From Prunella strophiata (taxonomy: Eukaryota > Chordata > Aves > Passeriformes > Prunellidae): 64,000 bases of DNA. The DNA is taken from NCBI GenBank assembly GCA_036583965.1, contig JAZBQD010000027.1, forward strand, positions 25,117,001-25,181,000, given 5' to 3'. The notes under the pieces are model-generated. The model worked only from the letters and a program-made list of their open reading frames with translations. It had not been told where the DNA came from and searched no databases. Made by a program: the position numbers and the translations under genes. Positions 46,001 to 59,605 of this stretch are shown here, piece after piece (position 1 is the first letter of the stretch; each line of letters begins with the position of its first letter).

Positions 46001-49000
46001 AACCTGTGAGAAGCAGGCTAGATGCAGGTGAGGATAGAATTTGGCACTGTCAGGCTTTTTCTGATTGATACAGCAGCCTTGGGCTCTGCTAAAATGAAAA
46101 TAAAAGCAAGATCTAGCACAGAACGAAATAAATTCTCCTGCCAGCAGCTGCGGGTTCAGCTCCTGAGCATCCTCCAGCATCAGCGTTTTGGGCTGGTGGA
46201 AATGCTGGCCTGAACAGGAAGGAAATGATTGATGTGCTGGAGTGCAGGGGGAGTGAGGTGTGCCAAGGCAAGAGCACCCAGGAGCAGGGCTCTGCAGCAG
46301 GGCTGGGGCTCTGTGCACACACCTGGGCATCTCGTGGGCTTTGCATGCACAGATATTGTGGAAGAAGCACCTAAATGAAGGATTCATTGAGTTATTTACC
46401 TGAATGTCCATCCTCATGAATAAGGATGTGGAAAGAGAAGTCTGGGGGCTTAGATTTTTTTACATCAGAAAAAAAAACAGAAGGAACCAAAAGTATTTTA
46501 TAATTTTGTTTTAAAACTAGTCAGTGAAATCCTTTCCAGCATGGGAAAGATGGAATTTTATAAAACCCACAAGAACTTCCCGGCTGATACAGGATTAGCT
46601 GCAACACTTACAAGGTTTAAAGTCAATTGTGCGTGTGGGTACTGCAACATCTGAGGGTAGCAGAGGGTGAGAGTCTGGCAGACTCATGATCCCTCTATTG
46701 CCAGGGTACCTGTGTACCTGGGGCCTGGCATGCTGAGCTGTTTGTGGTGCCCTGGCAGCAGCTGATCCTGAGATGCCAACAAGGCAGGATGCTTTGCAGG
46801 TGCTTTGTGTTGCTCTTGCCCCAAAACAAACTGAAATAAGAACTTGACAAGTATTTTGTATCAAACTGCTGCTTGATTTGCCAGTAGTGCTAACCTCAAA
46901 CACTCTGAACATGCCAGCTGAGCCTCCCAAACCATGTGTTTTATTCAAAACCACATCAACTGAAAACAAAAACTTCAGCTTTAATTTTCTTCCCCATTGC
47001 AGAGCATCTGGCGCTCCTGTTTCTGAGCTTTTCCCAACCACCAAAAAGCAGGAATCCCACCTTTTCTGTTCTGTTTGGTCACCCATGCATTGCTTTAAAA
47101 AATAATGTAACAACAATAGGAAAGACAGCTTGAGGGGAAAAAAAATGAGACCAGCATAGGAATCAGGCAAGCTGATAACCTGCTCGCTGGAGCGATGCTG
47201 CTTCACATTGGCTTTGTTGTGATCTCCTGCAGTGCCCGCCTGCTTTGGGCCAGAGCCACAGGGGTGATGGAGGAGCATCATCTGGATCTGGGCAATCTCA
47301 GCTCTGTGTAAGCCAAGTGACTCCTTAAGCCCAAAGAAACTCTTTTCCATGTCTGTCCATGGAAACAGTGAAATGTCAGTTCCTGAATTAGCTTTAATAA
47401 TGCCTCCCATGGCCCTGGCAGTGCTTGCTGAAGGGAGAAGTGGCTCTCCCTGCATCCTGGGCTGTCATCACCTCCTTGCATCCTGCCCAGAGCAGCCCAG
47501 GAAATGACTTTGTCACTTTTCCTGGCCTCCTCCTCCTCTGTGCTTGCCTGGATGTCTCTAATTCCCATCCCTCCAGCAGCTCTGAAGCCCAGCTAACAGG
47601 AAAATGCATCTCTCCTACCCTGCACAGAAATACTCGGCGTGCTCAGTGCTCCTCTGTATTTGCCAGCCCTCTGATGTGCTGGAGTGGATGATGTGGATTC
47701 CCCTATGGGCAGGGGAGTAGGGAGGCTGTCCCTGGCTGGGCTGAGTGCAGGTGTTTGTGTGTGCCACGCAGCCCTTCATCCCACAGCCAGCAGGCTGCAG
47801 GGTCCTGCAGCACAGAGGGTAAGTGCTGTGGCAGGATCCACTTTTCTGGCCTTTGCATTTCATAATTCATCCTGCCCTTTTGCTGAAGGCGCAGAGCTGT
47901 TTGCATCCAAACGAGCGTTGATTTCCTCCAGGCTCAGCTCTGCTGCTGGATCCCAGGCAGGAATCAGCGGGTCGGGCTCCTGGCACTGCAGCCAGCAGCT
48001 GCAAGGGCTAGGCTGGGAGAACAGGGAGAGCAATCCATGCCCAGCAGGATGCCCTGACTGGACGGCAAGGTGACGGAGGAGAAGGTGAGTGGTGTTTTCT
48101 GCCCAGCTTTATAGCTTGCTCTGCAGGGAGGAAAAGTATCAGTGGTGTCTTGTCCTTAGAAACTGAAGCACAGGAGAGTTTGACTGCCTCGCTGTAACAG
48201 AGGTCCTTGCATTGATCCCACCAAGCTGCACTGCTTTGCCATGGTTTTTGTGCCTTGTTGAGACCAAAATCAGAGAGAAACAAGCAAACACATGTTCTCC
48301 TGGCACAGTAATCCTCACACTCGCAGCGGTCAGCTTGTGGTGCAAAGCATGAGATTCAATTATCTTTATCATAGCTCGCAGCAGTGAGCAGCTCTCTGCT
48401 TCCAAAGGCAATGCCAACTGCAAGCTGTACCTTCTCCAGCTTAAACTCTTGCTTTGGAGCTTCAAAGCTTCCCAGCAGCTGGAAACTCTTACTGGGGACA
48501 CTATCATTTATGTGTGTGTGGCTTCCCAGTGCCAGCATGGGCTTGGGGCACGCAGCAATGGGCCAAACTTGCAGCAAAGCCAGCAGTGCCTCCAGCCTCA
48601 CCCTGGGGAGCCAGTGTCTGCTAAGAGAGATGTGCCGTGCAGGGAGTCGTGGGGAGGGGAGGTCGTTCTGTCTGAAAAATGGTGGACAGGCTTGGCATCC
48701 CCCCATCCCGGGCCTGGCTCATCCCCGTGGTAGTGCTGTGTGGTGGGTTATTCTCCTGGCTGTTTGCAGAGGCAGAGTAGGAGTAGCTGGGACATGGTGA
48801 ATGGATCAAGCCAGAGCCTCTGGACACTCAGCATGGGGCCAAGGCAGTGATGACATCAGGAGACACTGTTAGGGATGGGGGTGCTCAGGGGACTGCAAGA
48901 GTGCCTTGGGGTGCCTGGGGTGCTGCAGGACCTGGGCATGGGGATGTTGCAGGTTTGACAGTGACTGGGGTGCTGCAGGGCTTGGCTTTGGGGGTAGCCT

Positions 49001-49079
49001 GAATGTACCCAAGAGTTCGAGGGTGCTGCCAGTGTGTGCTCCCCCGGGAGAGGATTAGGCTTTGTGTGTGTTGAGCGGG
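37066..49079. other. TDRD5-FAM163A intergenic region
   Basis: About 12 kb with no convincing gene. Recognised items are a CR1 tail (38690-38758), a poly-T run near 39928, and a short GT repeat near 43018. The many reading frames here lack splice context, domains and recognisable homology; the longest (minus strand, 46595-47455, 286 codons) looks like chance. Moderately AT-rich blocks near 45115-45200 and 46060-46150 have the look of conserved noncoding DNA. Confidence 0.55.
38690..38758 (+). mobile_element. CR1 LINE extreme 3' tail
   Basis: Contains GGATTGGACTAGTTGATCTT and CTTCCAACCCAAACCATTGT, the terminal CR1 motif in forward orientation. It is very short. Confidence 0.65.
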
Positions 49080-49470
49080 TGTCCCCTCTCTTTCCCCTGC
49101 CGTGGGGCCGAGGCCGGGGGCGGTGCTGGAGGCGGCAGCTCCGGCCCCGGCAAACTCCTCCTCCGCGGCCGGACCCGCCTGGGCGCTCCCACTCCACCGC
49201 TCCGGTGATTATTCTTCTTCCTATTATTTATTATTCCCGCTGTTATTGCTGTTGCCCTCCTCCTCTTCCTCCGGCCCGGCCCGTCCCCGCCCCAGCCGCT
49301 GCCGCCGCGCTCCGGACCCGCCGCTGCCCGCTCCTGCCTGGCCCGGGCGCCCAGGTAGGGCTCGGGCACCCCGCCACCCGCCTCCCCCCGCTCCGCGGCT
49401 CTCCAGGGGCGTCGGGGCCAGGGAAAAACTCTGGCAGGGATTTGGGCTGCGATGGGAAGGGGGAAGCCCC
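49080..49470. promoter_or_regulatory. CpG island, probable FAM163A promoter
   Basis: The strongest CpG and GC concentration in the window, with GC-box-like CCCCGCCCC and CGGCCCGGCCCG. It is broken by an AT-rich insert (TTCCTATTATTTATTATTCC). It lies on the 5' side of FAM163A with a consensus donor inside, so a promoter with a noncoding first exon is the simplest reading. Confidence 0.65.
49110..49354 (+). other. FAM163A: Probable FAM163A noncoding first exon
   Basis: GC-rich segment ending CGGGCGCCCAG before GTAGGG at 49355, inside the CpG island. Human FAM163A also has noncoding 5' exons. The 5' boundary is a guess, and no in-frame start is proposed here. Confidence 0.45.
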
Positions 49471-52400
49471 AGTGGTGGGGGGCGCCGAGCACAACGGGCT
49501 GGGATGCTCGGGTGGGATGCTTCCAGCATCATCCTGCTCCCTGCATTCCGGGGCTGCGCCGGGTCCCTGCGCCACAGCGTCGTCTGGGCAAAGCTCCGAG
49601 GTTCTGGTGCCCTACAAGATCCTGCCTCGTTTTCTCAGGGTTGTGTGGTCCAACTTAGCGCTGTGCTGGGTTTGTTCAGTCTCCGTGAACTCTGATGGCA
49701 GCTGGGGTGGGTAGGACAGAGTTTTCCTGTCTCTAAACCTAGTTCTTTGCAGCCACTTGAAGTTTTGGAAGTCCCAAGCCCGGGGATTAGCCTCCTGCTC
49801 CCTCTCCTGGGGCCCAAAGCTTTGCCATTCATCAAGGACATATCAGCCCATCAAATCCTCAAGTTCACCACCAAACCTCTCCTGAGAAATGGTGGCTGCC
49901 TTTGCTGAAGTGGAGGAAATCAAATCCTTTTGTTTATTCTGAAGGATCTCTGTTTTCTCTCTCATTGGGCTGCAGTAATTAAAGGAGACCTGTGCTTGAG
50001 CTATTTGCCTGGCTTTTGTTTTCTCTTAAGGTTATCCTGGAGGATTTTATTCCCTCCAAAAGGGCATGTGGAAACATTTAGTGTTTTCAGCTGTATTTTA
50101 TTTGTGTACTATTGATTGTCTCTCCAGCCCAGAGAGATTTTCTAAGGGGTGGTGGAATATTCCACCCCGATGGAGGCTTGTGTTTCTGGGGCTGTTTTTT
50201 TTCCCCTTCCCCAGCTTTGCTCCTTGCCTTCCTAAGCCTCAGAATTCCCTGTGATGCTGTTTGATGGATACTGTGTGTACTGGGGCTGCTGGTTGGCATT
50301 CAGCTTTGTTCCTGCCGGATCCAAAGGGTTCTAATCTGGGCTTTGCCAGGGGTTGGGAGAAAAGGCTTTTCCTAGGAAGGACTTTTTCACCTGTTGAAAA
50401 TCCAAGAGGGCAGAGCATCAGTAGGTTGCCATTCTGGATGTGATGGTGAATATCAGGTCAGTGAGTCTGATCCTATTCCAGCACCATCTCTGCTGGGATG
50501 TGAAATCCTCATCCATCTCTTTCCAAAGTGCTGGATTTCAGCCTGGCCACAGGCCTGAGGGCAGCCACCAGAGACCTGCTTAGGAGACATAGCTCAGCCC
50601 TGCACTGTTCCAGCCCAAAAGACCCTTTGCAAGGTGGAAATCAGGTGTGAAGGATTTTCCACTTGGCAAACCCTCCTCTGTGGAGAAATGCAGAGCATCC
50701 TCCAGACATTTTGCATGGGCATTTTGGGTGCATGGACTGACAGGAGAGCTGGGCAGCTGTGTGTGTCTGCTGAGAAGAGTCAGGATGGAGCACTGAGCTG
50801 CTCCCAGCTGGTGAAGGATCACCCAACTTAGCCATGGGCACAAACAAGAACACAAGATTTGCTCCAGTTTCTGGGAGCTGCTTTGTGGTCATGCCTCAAA
50901 TCCGATAGCCCCCAGGGCAAGTGGCAAACAGAAATAAGGTCAGGCTGTGGTGTTCCCTTTGTTCCCTGCCCTGGCTGCCTCCAACTTCTCCCCCTCCATC
51001 CTCCATCCCTGCTGCCCCCTATCCCTCCTGGCATCTCTGTCTCATCCCTCCTAACCTTCCCTGTCGCTGCTTTCCCACCAGGATGAAATATTTATCGTGG
51101 CTCCATTACCCTTTTTTTCTTGAAAACGAGTTTCACACTTCATTTGCAGGAGACATTTAGTGACTTCACGTTGGGTTTTCCTCCTCACTAGGTGTGTGTG
51201 GCAGTGTGTGTGTGTGACCACCCCAATTCCGCTCCTGCCTGATGGGGCTGCTGAGGTTGGAGCATCCTGAGTGATGGATGAGTCTGTATCCCTGCTGTGT
51301 GATAAATCAGCAAGAAAAAAAAAAAAAAAAAAAAGGTCTGAAATCCAGCAAAGAGTTCAGCTCTGCAAGGCTGGCCTGCCCGTGCCCAGGTTGCACTGTG
51401 CCTCCTTGCTCTGCCTGGGATGCAGTGGGTGAAAGGAGTGTAAGTAGCAGCTGCAGGTGAGCTTTTCCTGTAGCTTTATGAAAAGTCAGTCCCGGACATG
51501 ATCCTGGAATGAGTCCACTTGGATTTACCACAAACAGTGGGGTTTGAGTCAGGTGCTGTGCCCTGTGTTTGACCCCAGAGCCAGCTGTGGCCCCAGCTTT
51601 CCCTGGTGTGTGCAGCCGTGGAGCTGTGGTCCAGGATCCCGATAGATGGGCCATCTCTGAGAGATGGATTCCTGGTGGCTTGGAAAGCAGAGCTGTGGCT
51701 GGGTGACCCTGTCCATCCCATGGGGTGTCTGTTTCCAGATGGGCTGTCCTCTCACAGCACACCATTGGCATTATTGTGGGTACTGTGAGTGTCTGAACTG
51801 CAGAGCAGGAAAGGGGACCTGTGGCTTTCCCATTCCTGCAACTTTGCAGGAGGAGAGAACCTCAGGTCGATGTCAGTGGATTCACTCTGGTGAGAAGGGC
51901 AGGAGGGGCTTCCCAGTACGTGTCCTGAGGAAGGGGATCTCTGGAGGTCAGAGTGACTGTAAGCTCCTGTTCCCATGGGTGGTGTGGCTGTCCCTGGGTC
52001 TGCATCCCACTGGGAAGGATGAGGTATGCGGGCTCCTCGTGGGTGGTGTCAGATTCCCTGGATTGCCAGTGTGGTGTTTGGGCTGGCTCCCCTCCAGACT
52101 GGCTGGTTTTCAGCATGGTCACTTGGTGGTACCTTCAGGATGGGAGGAGCAGCTCATCCCTGTGTCATGTCCAGCTCTCTGCCTGGGTGACCTGCAGTGG
52201 CTCCCATGTAAATCCCACCCTGCTCCTGCTATGGGGTCCTTGGAAGCCCAGGGGGAAGTTACAAACATTTGTGTTCCCAAGGCTAGGAAATGGTCACCCA
52301 GAGGCCCTGGAGATAGGCATCCAAGATCTGGGCAAGTCACGTCTCCTCCCTGGAGCTCAGGGATGAGCAGCTGGTGGCAGCTGCCACATTGGGCAGACAG

Positions 52401-55400
52401 AGGCAAATGAAGAGAAGATCAGAGAGTTTTCTGGGCTGTTTTTTGGATCCTGATCACAAAGCCACACTTCCAGAGCCAGCAGCTGGCCCTGATGTCTGGC
52501 CCCAAAAAGAGACAGTCTGTCTGCCTTGTGCTTTCGGGGAGGCTCCGAGAGCCCTCCCGACTGTAGTACTGGTGCACGTGGGAGGCTCCTCTCTGTATTG
52601 CTGCCTGAATGCAATTAGGCTTTAATGAGTCATTAAAATAAATCTCTGTTTCTACTCCAAGCGAACATGCTGGGGGGATGCTGACAGTTGCAGCAGCAGG
52701 TCTTGCATCATGCGGAGGAAAAGGCTGCCCTTCCCCATGCCCTTCTCCCCTGGGCTGGCACCCTCCATCTCCCTTTCCCTTGGAAAAAAGACATTTCCAA
52801 GCATCATGCAGATTAGCAGCTACTGTGAGAGTGGGATTAAACTATAACCAGCCCTAGGGTTGAGTTTTTTGTTGGAGGAGCTGTGATTTGGGAGATTGTC
52901 AGTTCCCTAGTGCCAAAGGGCACCTTGGCCAGCTGGAAGTGGGCAGAGATGTACATGGTTTGTTAGAGATGCTGATGGCCATGTCCTGTTCAACCCCTGG
53001 ATCTGGTAGGCAGCTGGGAGAGATCTCAGCTGGCCCTATGGCTGGATGGAAATGATTGTGAGGCAAGCAGCAAAATGTGAAAGTGCAGTGATTCACCAAT
53101 AGGCATCCATATACTTTTCCTAACTGTAATGTAAATGGGATTTAAAGACCTCCTGAGCCAAGAGGGGTGGTGGTGGCCCCTCACCTTATGGGCAAACACA
53201 AGGCTCATCTCCTGTCATTCCTCTTAACTGGTAAACAGTGCAATTACCCCTAATGATGTCTATGCTAATTGAATCCCTCCACAGTGGCTGTCTAGCTGGC
53301 ACACTTGCAGGCAGGAGGGCAGATGCTGGCAGGACACAGACGGACATCCCCTGCGTGTCCCTGAGGAGCAGCACCCTTCAAACACCTGTCACTGTTTCAG
53401 CCACCAGTCCCCAGGCTGTGGAAGGGCAAGAGTTAAACCCAGGGGGCGAGACAGAATTTATTTTGTGTTTTATTTTAGCAAAACACGTAAATTGGGTGAC
53501 GCCGCGGCACAACAGATCCGCCCCGGTGTGCTGTGCCAGGGGGACTGGAGCTGATGGGATTACTGAGGCTCCAGCCTCATTCCAGAGCTTTTCCCCTGGG
53601 CTTTGCTTTTGGGAGCAGAGCTTGCTGCTACATGGAAAGGTTTTGCACAAGTTGTGTTTCATGTGGCAGGCTGGGAGGAACTGGGATAGGGCAGTAAGGA
53701 CAGATCCATGTGGGAAATGGGAAATGGGGGAAAGAGTTTTCATGGGAATGGTGGAAATGAGGTGGGAAGGGTGAGATGGCATTGATGTCCAGAGCAAGAA
53801 GGGTGACAATGAAGTGTGCCTTGGAGGAGAAGCTGTCCTGGGGGTTGTTTCACAGAAAGTTGCTAAGAAACTGGCTTAATGAAAAAAAAAATCTTTGGTG
53901 GGAAAACTCACTGCTCTGCTTGGCTGGATCTTGTTGGGGATGCTCTGTGAGGTTTCTCTGAACAATGCTTCTGGGATTGATCCTCTTCCACTCTGTGCCT
54001 GGGATGAAGACATGTTTGGTGTCCCTGAGTCCTGGTGGAATTAGCCCCACTGGAGAGCAGAGCATGCACCTTCCTGTGGGGGAGGAGCAAGAAAATCTAA
54101 CTGGGAAGAAGATCGTATATCCACAAAGTGTATTTGCAGCCCCCAGGGAATAGAGAGATTTGGCTGAGGTCTTCATGTCCTTGACCTGATGGGAAGAGCC
54201 CACTGGTGTGAGAAGTTGAAGGTTTCATTTTGAATCAATGAGAGTGCTGGAGAGACCTGCCCAGGGCTGGGAATGAACAGTGGAGCATCCTTGATGGGAA
54301 GCTTCCTCCATCACACTGCTGGGGAGAGCGCTGGGAATGCTGGCTGATGCTGGGGAAGCACCTGTGCTGTGTTGGTGCCTCGCCACGGGGTTAAATCAGT
54401 CATGGGATAGCCACAGCAGTGCAAGGTGCAAACACCAAGGGTGGAATCAGGGTGGAAGTAAATAACCTTTCCTGCTTCTTTCCAATCTCACAAGGATCCA
54501 TGTCTTTTGCTGGACGTTGTAATACCCATTGTGACATGGACAACATGGGGAGCAAGTAAGATCCAGCTCCTTGCTCTCCAGGTCTGTGTCCTCCAGGGAT
54601 CCACCTTGCAGCAGGATCCAGCCTGGGCTTTGGCTGTCTTCAGGCCGTGGCCATAGGCAAGGTCCCAAGCCTTTAGCACACATCTGTGGGAAAATTCTCA
54701 AGGTTTTTGGCGAGGGTCAGTCTCACCTGGGCCACACCCAGCATCCTGGCTCACTCCACTCCCTGCTGCTGCAGCTGCTCCTCACAGGAATGTGTGGGTG
54801 CTGGGAGGGACGCTGCCTGCAGCAGGGATGCTGTCCAGGTGCTGGCTGACTCCGGAGCACCCATGGGGATCTGACGTGCAGGATAATCTCAAAAGCCTTT
54901 CTCTGTGTGACGTGGCTTCATGCCACCGGTTTTGTCCCTGGTTATTTTGGGAGCACCGCGGAGCGGCTCCCCGGCACACGCTCCCGGCCTTGGCCACATG
55001 GGGCTTTTGCCAGGACCTGTCCCGGGAGAAGCCCCGGGCACAGCGGCGGCAGATGAGCCGTGTGGATATTCCCAGCCTGCATCCCGCTGTGGGCTGCCCA
55101 CCTCTGACGCCTTCCCTGTGTCTGAGGCTGCTCACCACCCTTCCCGGGGCTGCATCCACCCAGCCTGGCTCCCGAGCTGGGCTGACTGGGAGCAGGCTGA
55201 GCAGACACAGCAGGTAGGAGGTGTGGGGGATGAGGAGGGAGCTGCCATTCTTCCACCCTGGGTATTAAGCCGCCCTGCAATGAGGAGGAGCTGCAAATGG
55301 GGCTGTAATTATATAGAGGCTTGCCTTGATCCAGGTGTAGCCCTGGCTGAGCTCACCGGGTTTGGTGTGTGTCTTTGGGGAGAGGGTGGGGTGACAGTCC

Positions 55401-58400
55401 CTTCTGTGTCCCTCCATCGTATCCACCGCTGCAGTTAATCCACACAGGCAGGCGCAGTGGGATCTGAATAGTCTCTTAAGGAGATAAAGGGCAGATGAGA
55501 TGCCCAAGTAACGAGATACCAGGATAATCCATGCCTGAGACATCCCAGCCTGCAAAGCTGCCCTTCCTCCAGAAGTCTGAGAAGTGCTGGGAGGTCTCCC
55601 AGGGAGAGGAATGCAGATGTGCCAGCTGGTCCCAGGATGTGCCAGGGCTTCACACACCTGGACAGAGATTGGAGGGGAATGCTTGGTCCTTTGTGGCTGT
55701 AAAGACAAATTGCTGCTGGCAGAGAAGTTCTCCTGGGCTCCCACAGGGCAGGATGAGGCGTGGTGTGGGAGACGGTGAACCTGGGCGGGCAAGATGGGGT
55801 TTTTTGGCCAAGTTTGATGGCCAGGAGAAGGGATCTCCCAGGCTCAGCAGGTCGAGGAGCACAGTGTTGTTACAGCAGGAGTGTAGCCCTTCATGCCCAC
55901 CCGGGAGCTGGGGTCTGCCTGGCAGCTTCAACCATTGAAGGTGTTTGATTTTTTTTTTTTTAATTGAGATTAATATCTTGCCTTTTCCACAAAGCTTTTG
56001 CAAGAAAAGAGCTGGTTTCATATCCTTGTTGGTATTTTGTCTCTCCCATCCCTGGGCTGGGAAGAGGCAGTGGGGAGCCTTGGGGAGCTGATCCAAGTGG
56101 TGGAGGGAAAGCAAGGGCAGACTTGCAGCAGGGCACAGAATTTTCGGTTTTGATGACTGACTGTGTCTCACTGGAGCCTCAGCTGGGGGATAGTGTCACC
56201 TCTGCACCCTTGTGGTAGCCGGGAGCAGGGTGCTGGCTGCAGCAAAACTGCTGGGAAAACCCCACGTGGCTCAAGGCACCAAAGGCATCAGAGCAGGAAA
56301 AAGCCTCAGGGAGGAAATGGGTCACAGAAAACACCCTTTCTGCTGGGAAAAAAACCTTATTTGGAGTTCTTTGCAGCAGGCAGAAATAAAAGTTTTCCCA
56401 ACTGCTGCTGTGATTTCTGTCTGCAGGCTGCTTCAGATTCCAGTATAACTCCACCAGCAGGTTCAGCTGATTTGGCTTCACAGTGACCCAGGGGTTTGCC
56501 ACCTGGGCAGGAAGCCTGGGGGTGAGCACTGGGACGAGAGGGAGGCTCCTGGCGGGCTGCCAGCTGCATCCCACCATATTGCCATTGCTCTGGGTAAAAT
56601 TTCATTTGGCTCAGCTCGCTTGTGTGGTGGGTTCTTCTTGGCTCTGCCCCCTCGTGGCTTGGTTTATCCCTTCATGCTTGGCAGTACAGAGCACCTGACA
56701 TGCAGGGAGTTTGGGGGACCCCAGCTTTGGCTGAGCACCCATCCTGCCCCATGGCTGGGGGTTTGCAGCAGAGGGTTGATCCCCCTGCATCTCGCTGGGC
56801 TGGCTCCGTGCGGGGCAGGTCGCAGCTGCCTGGGAGCTGCCCTGTTGCCTGCTGCCATAATTGTTTTGAAAAGGCAGCCCCTGATGCTGGTTTTTTCCAA
56901 TTAGGCCCTGGGAGATGACTCTGGTGAGGCAGCGGCCGGGCTAATTTACCAGGCAGACATTTCATTGAATTATCCCGTGAGCTGCAGAGTAAAACCAGGA
57001 AAGCAGAGCGTGGGTCGGGGCAGGACTTGTGGCAAGATTCGGCATGATGCTTTTGGTGTATAACCGTGCCCTGCCCCAGCCTGAGGCTGCTCCCGAGCTC
57101 TGGTGGGAGTGCTCTTGACCCCTGCCGTGTGGCAGGGATGAGCTCGGGGACACCCAGGGTGAGTAAAGACGGCAGTGTCTCAGCTGGGCTGGAAGCGCTG
57201 GTGGCTGGCAAAAACATCACCATCGACTTGCAAACCGTGTAAATCTGCAATGGACGTTATTGACTAAATACAGAAGCCTGAGATGCCACTCGTTCCCAGA
57301 GTCACTTTTCAGGCGCTAACTTTAAGCCGTGAGGCAGCATCAATTAAAGAAAATGTATCTCTGCAGCAAACGGCTCCGCCCGCCTGACCGGAGGAGTTCG
57401 ATGGAGCCACGGACCCGCCCTCCGCCCACCCCCGACCCGCCGGGGGCAGAGCGACCCCGCTCTCATCACTCCCCGAAAGGCAGGGAGCACCATAACGCAG
57501 TCCTGCTCGTATAAATCCTGGTTTTATTCAGATGATTTGTGTGCCACAGGGTCCCCGTGCCTGTCCCGAGGCACCCGGGAACGGGTGAGCAGCGAGTGCC
57601 AAGGCATCTGCTCGACCTCGGATATTTAAATATTTAAACAATTCTCGACTCCCTTTTTAAGCTAGAAGGAGAAATGGGACTGTGCCTCGGGGAATTGGAT
57701 TTGTGCCTCCCCCTGGGATGCCTCTGTGTCCTATCCTGCTCCAGGACAGCTCAGCTTGTCTCACAGTGCAGCCTAGGCTTTTATGGGATCCATAAAAATG
57801 TATAGCCTTTTGTTGGGTTGGAGTGGTGGGGCTGTGTGGAGCTGAGCCAGTGGAGCCCAAAATGCTCCTTTCCCAGCAGGCTGGGATGTGTTTGGGAAGG
57901 GTGGATGGAAAAGGGGTATGGGCTGGTTCCTGGTGGCAAAGATGTGAAAAGGCTGCTGTAGTTGTCCTGCCCCTTCCTGGACATATTTAGCTTGTAATTC
58001 CCAAAACCCCAGTTACTCCTGAAACTGTGGCTCTTGCTCCTTCCCTGGGAGGTGTTACATTCCCTTCTTCATCCATGCAGGAGAGAGCTGTAGGCTCGAG
58101 AAAGCTGTTTTATAGTCACAAAGGTGGTAGGAAATGAACTTCTGGGCTGCTGGTGGGCTGGGTTTGGGGAAGGGGAGAAGGGCAGGAACTTCCTACTCTT
58201 AAAAAACACCCCCTCCAAAGAGAAGAGGAAAGGCAGCACTCCTCTTGTGCTTCATTTTCATTTTTTGCCTTTGTTTAACATTCACTATTTTAATAAGGAA
58301 GAGCTCAGTTCCTGAGTGGGGCTAGTGAAATGCTGACCCCACACTCCCAGAAATGGGAATGGGGCATTCCCCATTCCCTCTGGGACATGCCCCAGAGATG

Positions 58401-59605
58401 AGGCATGTGGAAGCCCAGCCATCCTCTGAGACCTGAGTGTCTCAGAGGTGACCAAAAGAGCCCGAACGCTAGTCCCTCCTTGCCTGGGGTCATTCTCCAG
58501 GGCTGCCTGCTCACTCCAATCCTCAGGCTAATTGGATGCTGCTCTCTGAGCTCTAAATCAAATCACAGCTCCCATGAAATGAAGTTTTCTGGATGTGAAC
58601 AGCTGCCTGCATCATCCATCACCGCCCAGCTTGCAGCGTGTCCGTCTTGGGGTCATCAAAGGTCAGTGTTTGCCTTTTTCAGCCATCCACTGTCACCTTT
58701 TCCTTGTTAAGGAAGGCACCTTGGGAGGTGACAACTGCACCAAAGGCTTCCTGTGTGTCCCTGCACACTCCTGGCAGCAGTTCAGGGTACAGTTTGGTAA
58801 CAGGGAGCAGGAGTTGAGTGTGTTGGTCTCTATTATTAGCTCTGTGCTGGGTCTCCTGATGGATGGAGATATTAGCTGGGTTATGGACATATTGATTTCT
58901 TTGGGTTTTTTTTTTTTTTTTCCTTTGTTTCGTGTGTGAGAGTGGCTCAAGGAGGAAATCCAATGCATGCCCGCCTATTGGCTTCCTACAGGAACTTCCC
59001 ATGAGCTGAAAATCAATTTGGGACAGGCAGGATGTGCAAACCACCACAGCAGAGTGAGGAGGGTGGGTGATTTTTGGGGAGGAAGGTTCCACACTGTGCC
59101 TACTGGGACGTGCAGCAGAGAGGGGAGAGGGCAGAGTTGGGAAGGTCTTGCCTGGAAGCTGGCACCTCTCTCTGTCAATTAGGGCCGTGTGGTGAGTGGG
59201 TAATTAGATCTCCTCAGCTGCAATGGGCTGGCACTTGGGCCCTATCAATTATCCCAGCTCTGGACCAGGCACAGAGGGACGCGGGGGCCAATAATGAAAT
59301 GCGGCTGCGCTGCTATCGCTGGGGGAGCAGGGGCTGATGGAGCCATGGCTGCACCCACTTCTTGCTACAAGTCCCCAGTTTTGGTAAAATGGCAGATTTG
59401 GGGCATGGCACCATCCCTTCCTGGCAGTTTGCTTTACCCACCTTTGCAGCACCCACTTTCCCTGACAGTCTCCCTAAAAAAAACAATTTATTTAGCCCCA
59501 TTGCAGTGACAGAGGTGGCATTGGTGGGGATGGGGACACTGGGCAGCCCCTCTGGGAAGGGGGATCAGATGACAGTGGAGTTTTTCTCCCTGTTCTCCCT
59601 CCCAG
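49471..59605. other. FAM163A first intron
   Basis: About 10 kb. No coding exon was recognised. It includes a poly-A run near 51315-51334, a GT-rich microsatellite near 51193-51218, a second small CpG-rich patch (57365-57480), a perfect short inverted repeat (58355-58378), a poly-T near 58903-58920, and TAAT-rich blocks at 53225-53275, 57190-57350 and 59170-59300 that could be enhancers. Reading frames such as 51664-52410 have no supporting features. Confidence 0.5.
57365..57480. other. CpG-rich patch in FAM163A intron
   Basis: Short run of CpGs (CGGCTCCGCCCGCCTGACCG and GACCCGCCGGGGGCAGAGCG) directly after an AT-rich block. It could be an alternative promoter or an enhancer CpG cluster. No exon boundary was resolved. 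Confidence 0.35.

Noticed and set aside
46595..47455. Minus-strand 286-codon frame
   Set aside because: No recognisable family, no splice or promoter context, and composition like surrounding noncoding DNA.
49034..49714. Frames of 145-226 codons over the CpG island
   Set aside because: High GC removes stop codons in all frames. The segment is better explained as a promoter and noncoding first exon.
51664..52410. Plus-strand 248-codon frame in the FAM163A intron
   Set aside because: No family match. GC-rich intron DNA readily gives open frames of this size.
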